11,955 nt of DNA, taken from positions 1 through 11,955 of the forward strand of contig JALNVJ010000032.1 of assembly GCA_023227645.1 (NCBI GenBank), given 5' to 3'. The position numbers and the translations under genes are program-made. This DNA is from Bacteroidales bacterium. Its GTDB lineage: Bacteria; Bacteroidota; Bacteroidia; Bacteroidales; P3. Under the pieces are notes generated by a model. That model did not search any database. It saw only the letters and a program-made list of their open reading frames with translations, and had not been told where the DNA came from. Shown piece by piece: positions 6,584 to 11,955 of this stretch (position 1 is the stretch's first letter; each line of letters begins with the position of its first letter).

Positions 6584-6974
6584 GGGGATCTAAAAAATAT
6601 TGGAATAATGAAAAGATTGATTCTAATAAACAGATAGAGAATTAGAATAAATATATGATTAATAAGTAGTTTTCTTTATTTTAATTTCCGTTAATTAATC
6701 AAAAATAGTATGGGTTTTTGTTAAAATCACTTGGATATCTCGTCAAAATTTAGTATTATTGCATATTGTTTATGTAATGATCAAAGGTATTTCAGCATTT
6801 TGATCTTAATTTTATTCTACTTTTTAGCTGAATATCCTATAATTGCAAGAGCATTAAACTAATTGTTATGCTTTGCTTAAATAATTTAATGCAAATTTAA
6901 TTTTTATAATTCATTTGTAATATCTCTATTACTTAAGTGAAAGTATTATTTATTAATTTATAATTTTATTAACC
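6584..6974. other. Rest of the long non-coding stretch between the peroxidase operon and the GNAT gene
   Basis: Together with the peroxidase leader and promoter this makes 505 bp without a gene. It is very AT-rich and I find no frame worth calling. It has three inverted repeats: GATCAAA/TTTGATC (6779-6785 and 6799-6805), GCAAGAGCAT/ATGCTTTGC with one bulge (6845-6854 and 6868-6876), and GCATTAAA/TTTAATGC (6851-6858 and 6885-6892). The last two share their left arm, so only one of the hairpins can form at a time. Additional TAnnTTTG boxes occur on the minus strand (6700-6707, 6782-6789) but no gene follows them closely. No convincing promoter for the GNAT gene is seen, apart from a near-miss TATGCTTTG at 6867-6875. 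Confidence 0.4.
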
Positions 6975-7415
6975 ATGAGAATTACAAGTTTTGATCCAGA
7001 AAATAAACCTAGTATTAAGGAAAAACAAGATATGATTGATTTTCTTTTTAAAAATTTAGATGAGTTTGGCGACGATAGAGATGATATTGAAAAATGTGTA
7101 GATTATGCATTAAAAGAATCTATGAGCTTTGGAGGCTTTATACTTGAGGCATTTGAGGAAGATATTATTTCTTCTGTTGTGGTAGTGAATAAAACAGGTA
7201 TGAAAGGATTTATTCCAGAGAATATACTTGTATATATTGCTACTCATAGAGAGATGAGAGGCAGAGGTATAGGAAAAGCACTTATCAATAAGGCAATTGA
7301 TATGGCGGATGGGTCTTTGGCATTGCATGTTGAGCCGAATAATCCTGCCAAATTCCTTTACGAAAAAATAGGTTTCACTAATAAATATCTTGAAATGAGA
7401 TATATTAAAAAATAG
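6975..7415 (+). CDS. GNAT family N-acetyltransferase
   Basis: A 146-residue single-domain acyltransferase that would move an acetyl group from acetyl-CoA to an amine. The acetyl-CoA pyrophosphate loop is R95-G-R-G-I-G100 in REMRGRGIGKALINKAI (motif A). Motif B follows as LHVEPNNPAKFLYEKIGF (117-134) with the usual FLYEKIGF helix-turn, and the end MRYIKK is the last strand. The acidic N-terminal half (20-60) shapes the substrate site and gives no clue to the acceptor. The gene ends 5 bp before the PLP racemase-family gene, so the two are surely one transcript, which suggests an amino acid or its derivative as substrate. Most proteins of this type in Bacteroidetes are uncharacterised, so I give no symbol. 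The ATG at 6975 is the first start after several stops in this frame. Confidence 0.88.
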   Translation: MRITSFDPENKPSIKEKQDMIDFLFKNLDEFGDDRDDIEKCVDYALKESMSFGGFILEAFEEDIISSVVVVNKTGMKGFIPENILVYIATHREMRGRGIGKALINKAIDMADGSLALHVEPNNPAKFLYEKIGFTNKYLEMRYIKK

Positions 7416-7420
7416 AAAAT

Positions 7421-8491
7421 ATGACATATATGAATCTTGACAGAGAGAAGTTAAGATATAATTTTAATTATCTCAATAAACTTTTTAAAGAAAAAGATAT
7501 TGAATGGTCTATTGTTTCCAAGCTTCTTTGTGGGGATAGGGATTATTTAGAAGAAGTGCTATCCTATGATATTAATCAGATATGTGATTCGAGGATTTAT
7601 AACTTGAAAAGGATAAAAAAAATAAGACCTGATGTTGAAACGGTATTTATAAAACCTCCTGCTAAGCACACCATTAAGAGTGTGGTGAAATACGCTGATA
7701 TTAGTATGAATACGGAAATTGAAACCATAAAGTTATTGTCCATAGAGGCTAAGGCCCAAAACAAAGTTCATAAGATAATTATTATGATTGAGCTTGGAGA
7801 ATTGAGAGAGGGGATAATGAGGGATAGCATAATGGATTTTTATTCCAAAGTATTTGAGTTAGGAAATATTGAAGTAGTAGGAATAGGTGCAAATCTATCC
7901 TGCTTATATGGAATATTACCTAACCACGATAAATTGATTCAATTAATACTCTATAAGCAATTAATAGAAGCAAAATTTCAAAAAGAGATCAAATATGTAT
8001 CGGGAGGATCATCAGTAACTATTCCTCTAATTTTTCAAAACTTATTACCAAAGGGAGTAAATCATTTTAGGGTAGGGGAGACTCTGTTTTTAGGAACTGA
8101 TGTCTATAATGATACCAATCTAAAAGATTTGAAAACAGATATTTTCTTACTCTATTCAGAAATTATTGAGCTAATTGAAAAGCCAGTAGTTCCAATGGGG
8201 GAAATGGGTACGAATGTAGAGGGGCACTCTACTGTTTTTGATCAGAATTTAATAGGTGAAACATCTTATAGAGCAATAATAGACGTTGGTTTATTGGATG
8301 TAGATTCAGAGCATATTAAACCTATGGACAAGGATATTGCAATAGTTGGATCTAGTTCGGATATGTTTGTAATTGATCTTGGCGATAATAAAAAAGGCTA
8401 TAAGGTGGGCGATGAAATAGCTTTTAGATTGAATTATATTGGCATACTTAGGGTATTGCATTCAAGGTATATTGAAAATAGGATATCCTAA
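7421..8491 (+). CDS. Alanine/ornithine racemase family PLP-dependent enzyme
   Basis: A 356-residue fold-type III PLP enzyme. The predicted PLP lysine is K34 in WSIVSKLLCGD; other family marks are CDSRIYNLKRIK (55-66), YADISMNTEIE (91-101), ELGELREGI (124-132), VVGIGANLSC (152-161), the phosphate-binding SGGSS (194-198), RVGETLFLG (217-225) and a C-terminal beta domain ending in YKVGDEIAFRLNY (327-339). This order is that of the family containing clostridial ornithine racemase, distinct from standard Alr. Likely reactions are interconversion of L- and D-forms of ornithine, alanine or another amino acid in the cytoplasm; the substrate cannot be read from sequence. A second ATG three codons in (7430) is possible, but the upstream ATG 5 bp after the acetyltransferase gene suits translational coupling. 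The stop lies 6 bp from the stop of the convergent O-antigen ligase gene. Confidence 0.87.
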   Translation: MTYMNLDREKLRYNFNYLNKLFKEKDIEWSIVSKLLCGDRDYLEEVLSYDINQICDSRIYNLKRIKKIRPDVETVFIKPPAKHTIKSVVKYADISMNTEIETIKLLSIEAKAQNKVHKIIIMIELGELREGIMRDSIMDFYSKVFELGNIEVVGIGANLSCLYGILPNHDKLIQLILYKQLIEAKFQKEIKYVSGGSSVTIPLIFQNLLPKGVNHFRVGETLFLGTDVYNDTNLKDLKTDIFLLYSEIIELIEKPVVPMGEMGTNVEGHSTVFDQNLIGETSYRAIIDVGLLDVDSEHIKPMDKDIAIVGSSSDMFVIDLGDNKKGYKVGDEIAFRLNYIGILRVLHSRYIENRIS

Positions 8492-8517
8492 TATTCTTTA
8501 TAAATTTAGATATCTAA
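8482..8517. repeat. Inverted repeat between converging stop codons
   Basis: GATATC-C-TAA (8482?8491 region, arm 8482-8491 with one bulged C) can pair with TTAGATATC (8506-8514) around a 14-base loop. Each arm also lies in a perfect short palindrome: AGGATATCCT (8480-8489) and TTAGATATCTAA (8506-8517). The repeat spans the 6 bp gap between the ends of the racemase and O-antigen ligase genes, where a bidirectional terminator would be useful. There is no T run on either side, so termination here is uncertain. Confidence 0.3.
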
Positions 8518-9757
8518 GGTTTGTATTCCTGTCTTCTATATAAATATTTGATAGTATATAAATAAGGATAAAGAAATATGCACCCATACTTCTATCGAGC
8601 ATAGATTCAAACAAGAAACTAAAACCTATGATTAAGTAAATTGCTATTAAGTAGTATTCTCTGCTCTTGATTATATTGATAATTGGGATTATAAAAAGAA
8701 GCAGTATTATTATTAGTCCAATAAGTCCCAAGGCTATTGTGGTTTGTATAAATTGGTTATGTGCATTGAGATAGGAATAAAATTTAACATTGTTTTTTTC
8801 ATATAGATTGTTTAAGCTTTTTCTAACATCTCCTGTGCCTTGACCGAATAATGGTTTTTCTAAAATCAGATTTAAGCTACTTCCATAAATAAATTTTCTT
8901 TGACTCATACTATTTGCTCCTTGGTTAGTAGTATGAGTTTCTGTTATACTTTCAATTGCAGTATTATATCTATTACTCAGAGCGTTAAGATTAAATATTG
9001 CTATATATGATATTGAAATTATTAGGAGTATAATAATTGATTGGTATCTCCTTTTCCTAAGAAAAAACATATCATATATTATCCAAATATAAGCAATGGT
9101 CAGAACAATCAATCCACTTCTTGAATTTAACATTAGAATAAAGAAAGTTATTATAGATGCAATAGCAATCTTTATTATCCTAACCATATTACTTCTAATC
9201 TTAAACATTTCCTCAAGTGGGATAATATAAGATAGAATTAAACCAACTGATGCGAAAAGAGAGAGATAAGATGGGTGAAGAGATGCACTAAGTTTGGTAT
9301 AGGTTATTTCTGAAATTAATGTGGAGGAATTTGTTATTGACCTAATTATTCCGTCGGTAAAACAATAGAATATATTTATAATTAACCCAATCACTATTGC
9401 TATAGAATACTTGAATAGGTAGTTTTTTGTTAGAAACTTATCAGGCATAAATAGGAAAAGTAAAGGTAAAATAAGAATAGGGAGCTTAACTTGTAAATCA
9501 AAAATAGCTTCACTCTTATCAGAAGAATAGAATAATCCGATTATATGAAGGGAGTAAAATATTATAGGTAAAATAAAGGCTTTGTTAAGATTCGGCTTTG
9601 GTGAATATGCTTTTAAAAGGAATGAAACGCTTAAAACTAATGCAAGAATAGTTAGTGATAAACTCTTGAAGAAAGGAGGTAGATAAATTGATAAACAAAT
9701 AAATAATATGGATAAAAAAATTAATTTGTTTAATAAGCATTTAGTTTTATCTTTCAT
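8498..9757 (-). CDS. O-antigen ligase/polymerase family membrane protein (Wzy_C-like)
   Basis: A 419-residue polytopic inner-membrane protein with about ten to twelve hydrophobic segments and a large hydrophilic loop at about 256-335. The WaaL/Wzy_C (PF04932) pattern is present: NSRSG at 211-215 at the end of a helix, the loop motif GQGTGDVR at 305-312, and AHNQFIQ with H333 at 332-338 before the helix GLIGLIIILLLF. Family members join lipid-linked glycans to lipid A core, polymerise O-units, or glycosylate proteins on the periplasmic side; sequence alone does not separate these. The longest frame begins at a TTG at 9802, inside the -7 box, so I start at the ATG at 9757, giving MKDKTKCLLNK and then the first helix. 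It is divergent from the GT2-GT39 pair, which supports a shared role in envelope glycans. It ends 6 bp from the racemase gene. Confidence 0.85.
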   Translation of the reverse strand: MKDKTKCLLNKLIFLSILFICLSIYLPPFFKSLSLTILALVLSVSFLLKAYSPKPNLNKAFILPIIFYSLHIIGLFYSSDKSEAIFDLQVKLPILILPLLFLFMPDKFLTKNYLFKYSIAIVIGLIINIFYCFTDGIIRSITNSSTLISEITYTKLSASLHPSYLSLFASVGLILSYIIPLEEMFKIRSNMVRIIKIAIASIITFFILMLNSRSGLIVLTIAYIWIIYDMFFLRKRRYQSIIILLIISISYIAIFNLNALSNRYNTAIESITETHTTNQGANSMSQRKFIYGSSLNLILEKPLFGQGTGDVRKSLNNLYEKNNVKFYSYLNAHNQFIQTTIALGLIGLIIILLLFIIPIINIIKSREYYLIAIYLIIGFSFLFESMLDRSMGAYFFILIYILSNIYIEDRNTNLRYLNL

Positions 9758-9799
9758 GAAAAAGAATTTATCAAATAATAATTTAAATGAATTGTTTTG

Positions 9800-9835
9800 C
9801 AAATGTACACATTTTGAATATTATTTGTACATTTG
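9800..9835. promoter_or_regulatory. Divergent promoters built on a 10 bp inverted repeat
   Basis: CAAATGTACA (9800-9809) and TGTACATTTG (9826-9835) are perfect inverted copies separated by 16 bp. Each arm contains an exact -7 box pointing outward: TACATTTG on the minus strand (9807-9800) for the O-antigen ligase gene and TACATTTG on the plus strand (9828-9835) for the glycosyltransferase gene. Starts would be near 9795 and 9840, giving leaders of about 38 and 26 nt. The two boxes are only 20 bp apart, so each polymerase would cover the -33 region of the other, and I see no TTG at either -33 position. The symmetry could also be the site of a dimeric regulator. Confidence 0.6.
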
Positions 9836-9865
9836 TAAGTTGAAAAAACATATATTCAATATATA

Positions 9866-10819
9866 ATGAAAAAGGTTAGTTTACTTATTCCTGCATATAA
9901 CGAAGAGAAAGTTCTGGTTATGCTCTATCAAAGGATAAAAGCAATTATTGATAGTATAAACCAATATGATTGGGATATATTATTTGTTAATGATGGTAGC
10001 AATGACAATACTTTAGCTGTCTTATATAGTCTAAGAGCTCAAGATGAGAGGATAAATATTTTAGACCTTTCAAGAAATTATGGTAAGGAAGTTGCAATGC
10101 TTGCTGGATTCGATTATGTTGAGGGAGATGGGGTTATTATACTTGATGCTGACCTACAAGACCCGCCTGAACTTATTCCTCAGATGTTAGAGTATTGGGC
10201 ACAAGGCTATGACGATGTTTATGCAAAAAGAAGAACCAGAAAGGGTGAAACCTTTATTAAGAAGAAGACCTCACAATGGTTTTATCGTATATTGCAAAAG
10301 AGTACCAAGATACCAATACAATTAAACACCGGAGATTTTCGATTATTAGACAGGACATGTGTGGATGCTCTAAGAATGATAAGAGAGTCCAATAGATATA
10401 CAAAAGGAATGTTTAGCTGGATTGGATACAATAAGAAAGAAATCCTATTCGATAGGGAAGCTAGGGCTGCTGGAGAGACAAAATGGAATTATTTCAAGTT
10501 ATTTACCCTAGCAATCGAAGGTATAACTTCATTTACCACAAGACCACTAAGAATATCAACTATGTTTGGAGGTATGATTTCTTTATCCTCTTTTATCTAT
10601 GCTATCTATATGTTATACGATACCTTTATGAATGGAAACGATGTTAAAGGTTATCCCTCACTCCTAGTTATTATACTTTTCTTAGGAGGTATCCAATTAT
10701 TATCTTTAGGAATAATGGGTGAGTATATTGCAAGAATCTTTATTGAAACCAAGAACCGTCCAACATATTTCGCAAGAACATATAATGGAGAAAAACTAAA
10801 TAATCATGATAAAAACTAA
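9866..10819 (+). CDS. Family 2 glycosyltransferase, DPM1/GtrB-like (polyprenyl-phosphate sugar synthase)
   Basis: A 317-residue enzyme that would transfer a hexose from a nucleotide sugar to undecaprenyl phosphate on the cytoplasmic face of the inner membrane. The N-terminal GT-A domain shows LLIPAYNEE (6-14), VNDGSNDNT (41-49), the metal- and nucleotide-binding DADLQDPPE (94-102), NTGDFRLLD (154-162) and RAAGETKWN (200-208), which is the RxxGxSKY-type motif of this group. Two C-terminal helices at about 230-252 and 264-288, with GEYIARIF after the second, are the membrane anchor of GtrB-type proteins. The length is standard. Its last 14 bp overlap the GT39 gene, so the two are translated together, and the donor it makes is probably used by that protein. 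It has its own promoter at 9828-9835. The sugar (glucose, mannose or other) cannot be told from sequence. Confidence 0.92.
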   Translation: MKKVSLLIPAYNEEKVLVMLYQRIKAIIDSINQYDWDILFVNDGSNDNTLAVLYSLRAQDERINILDLSRNYGKEVAMLAGFDYVEGDGVIILDADLQDPPELIPQMLEYWAQGYDDVYAKRRTRKGETFIKKKTSQWFYRILQKSTKIPIQLNTGDFRLLDRTCVDALRMIRESNRYTKGMFSWIGYNKKEILFDREARAAGETKWNYFKLFTLAIEGITSFTTRPLRISTMFGGMISLSSFIYAIYMLYDTFMNGNDVKGYPSLLVIILFLGGIQLLSLGIMGEYIARIFIETKNRPTYFARTYNGEKLNNHDKN

Positions 10820-11955
10820 ATCTCAAGATATTAAAAAGAATATATGGCAGTATATATTCTATATTATTGTAGGGATATCACTAATCACAATGATATTTGC
10901 CAGCCAAGATGCAGGTATCTCAGGAGATGAATTCTTCCATACCGAGCATGCAGAACATGTATTCAATTTTTATAAAACTGGAGGACAAGATTCTCTTGCA
11001 GTAACAGTAACACAAAGCAATAACCTACCTCTATATGGGCAGTTAATAGATAATATAGCTCACGGAATAGGACTTATATTCAATGTAGATGACTATATGG
11101 CACTCAGACACGGCCTAAACTCAATTGTAGGTTGGCTTGCTATATTATTCGTAGGCCTATTTGCTAAGAGGGTTGGAGGCTGGAAGGCAGGGGTTTTCTC
11201 AATTATCCTAATGCTGATATCGCCTCGTTTTATAGGTCATTCCTTCAATAACCTAAAAGACATTCCCTTTGCTGCGGCATCAATGATGTCGATATACTAT
11301 ATTGTAAAGTTCCTTGACGAGTTGCCAAAAAGGAAGTATTCAACAATGATTATGCTTGCTCTTTCAATCACTTTTGCAATTGATGTAAGAGCAGGGGGGC
11401 TTATTGTGATTGCTTATTTTGCTCTCTTTGCCATTGTATATTATATTTGGAAGTATAAGACCCTTAAAAAAGAATTTGGGAAAGTCCTATTATGGAGCTT
11501 AGGAATTGTTGTTGTTGGTTATTTCGTTGCAGTATTATTCTGGCCATATGCCTTAGTTGCTCCTATTGAAAATCCGTTTTCAACCTTAAAAGGAATGGCT
11601 AATTTCAATGTAGCTCTTCGTCAGGTATTCGAAGGACAGGCGCAGTGGTCGGATGCACTTCCTTGGTATTATACTCCGAAGTTTATACTTATAACCATAC
11701 CATTGGCAGTTATAGCCGGTGCATTAGTAGGAATGGTTATGATGTTTAGAGATAAAAAGAATTGGTTCTACTATTTTGTACTACTATTTACCTTTATATT
11801 CCCAATCTTCTGGATCGTAATTAACAGATCAAATGTTTATGGTGGATGGCGTCATGCAATCTTTGCCTATCCTCCAATGGTGGCTTTGGCTGGTTTGGGT
11901 ATTAATCAACTGGTCGATAGTATGAAGAATAAATATATCAAGATTGTGATTATCT
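10806..11955 (+). CDS. GT39/ArnT-type membrane glycosyltransferase, C-terminus missing
   Basis: An ATG at 10806 opens a frame that stays open for 383 codons to the right edge, so the C-terminus is not in the window. It is a polytopic GT-C protein. After the first helix (about 14-32), the first periplasmic loop has GISGDEFFHTEHAEHV (37-52), with the D41-E42 pair expected for the catalytic acid of PMT/ArnT enzymes. Next come HGLNSIVGWLAILFVG (102-117), SPRFIGHSFNNLKDIPFAA (139-157) and several further helices; near 346-351 is GGWRHA, a motif common in this group. Such proteins move a sugar from polyprenyl phosphate to lipids, glycans or proteins on the periplasmic side. The start overlaps the upstream GtrB-like gene by 14 bp, so donor synthesis and transfer are probably coupled. 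The acceptor is unknown. Confidence 0.87.
   Translation, partial: MIKTKSQDIKKNIWQYIFYIIVGISLITMIFASQDAGISGDEFFHTEHAEHVFNFYKTGGQDSLAVTVTQSNNLPLYGQLIDNIAHGIGLIFNVDDYMALRHGLNSIVGWLAILFVGLFAKRVGGWKAGVFSIILMLISPRFIGHSFNNLKDIPFAAASMMSIYYIVKFLDELPKRKYSTMIMLALSITFAIDVRAGGLIVIAYFALFAIVYYIWKYKTLKKEFGKVLLWSLGIVVVGYFVAVLFWPYALVAPIENPFSTLKGMANFNVALRQVFEGQAQWSDALPWYYTPKFILITIPLAVIAGALVGMVMMFRDKKNWFYYFVLLFTFIFPIFWIVINRSNVYGGWRHAIFAYPPMVALAGLGINQLVDSMKNKYIKIVII

Noticed and set aside
6700..6789. Extra TAnnTTTG boxes on the minus strand at 6700-6707 and 6782-6789
   Set aside because: They have no -33 partner and lie 230-320 bp from the nearest start. In DNA this rich in A and T about one such match per few hundred bases is expected by chance.
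6779..6805. GATCAAA/TTTGATC hairpin as a terminator
   Set aside because: No gene is transcribed into it from either side and no T run follows on the strand that would matter; it is kept only as an inverted repeat in the non-coding entry.
7110..7427. A 105-codon minus-strand frame
   Set aside because: It is antisense to the GNAT gene, which has a complete acetyl-CoA-binding motif and is tightly joined to the next gene.

Overview
The window is AT-rich DNA (roughly two thirds A+T) from a member of the Bacteroidetes, most likely a Bacteroidales-like lineage; the genus cannot be read from the sequence. The evidence is the repeated -7 promoter box of the TAnnTTTG type (for example TATCTTTG at 2726-2733 and TACATTTG at 9828-9835), A/T-rich leaders without a clear Shine-Dalgarno sequence, and a stand-alone sigma-54 AAA+ regulator of a type known from this phylum. 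Coding content is mostly ordinary chromosomal housekeeping and envelope genes. I see no CRISPR array, transposase, phage gene, integrase or rRNA.

Layout. 1-737 (minus): the N-terminal 245 codons of an exported protein with a periplasmic binding-protein-like domain, perhaps the sensor part of a signalling protein; it runs off the left edge. 951-1342 (minus): a three-tRNA unit, Ser(GCT)-Pro(TGG)-Arg(TCT), with a probable promoter, a terminator-like hairpin between Pro and Arg, and a final terminator. 1621-2688 (plus): a two-HKD phospholipase D / cardiolipin synthase-type enzyme. 2755-3984 (plus): a sigma-54 activator without a receiver domain, followed 17 bp later by aroA (4002-5189). 5260-6469 (minus): two adjacent glutathione-peroxidase-family genes, one cytoplasmic and one with a signal peptide. 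6470-6974: a 505 bp non-coding stretch. 6975-8491 (plus): a GNAT acetyltransferase and an alanine/ornithine-racemase-family PLP enzyme, 5 bp apart. 8498-9757 (minus): an O-antigen ligase/polymerase-type membrane protein. 9866-11955 (plus): a DPM1/GtrB-like glycosyltransferase overlapping a GT39/ArnT-type membrane glycosyltransferase that is cut by the right edge.

How the genes fit together. The right end is an envelope glycosylation block. The family-2 enzyme would charge a polyprenyl phosphate with a sugar on the cytoplasmic face, the GT39 protein would transfer that sugar on the periplasmic side, and the divergent O-antigen ligase-like protein would ligate or polymerise lipid-linked glycans. 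The divergent promoters share a 10 bp inverted repeat whose two arms each contain a -7 box. The peroxidase pair would cover the cytoplasm and the cell envelope. The acetyltransferase-racemase pair looks like a two-step amino-acid module of unknown substrate.

Two start sites deserve care. The longest open frames of the sigma-54 regulator and of the O-antigen ligase both begin at a TTG lying inside a -7 promoter box, so I place both starts at the next ATG. I did not find a clearly new biological system. The most interesting items are the symmetrical divergent promoter, the GNAT-racemase pair, and the sigma-54 activator with a changed GAFTGA loop placed directly upstream of aroA.
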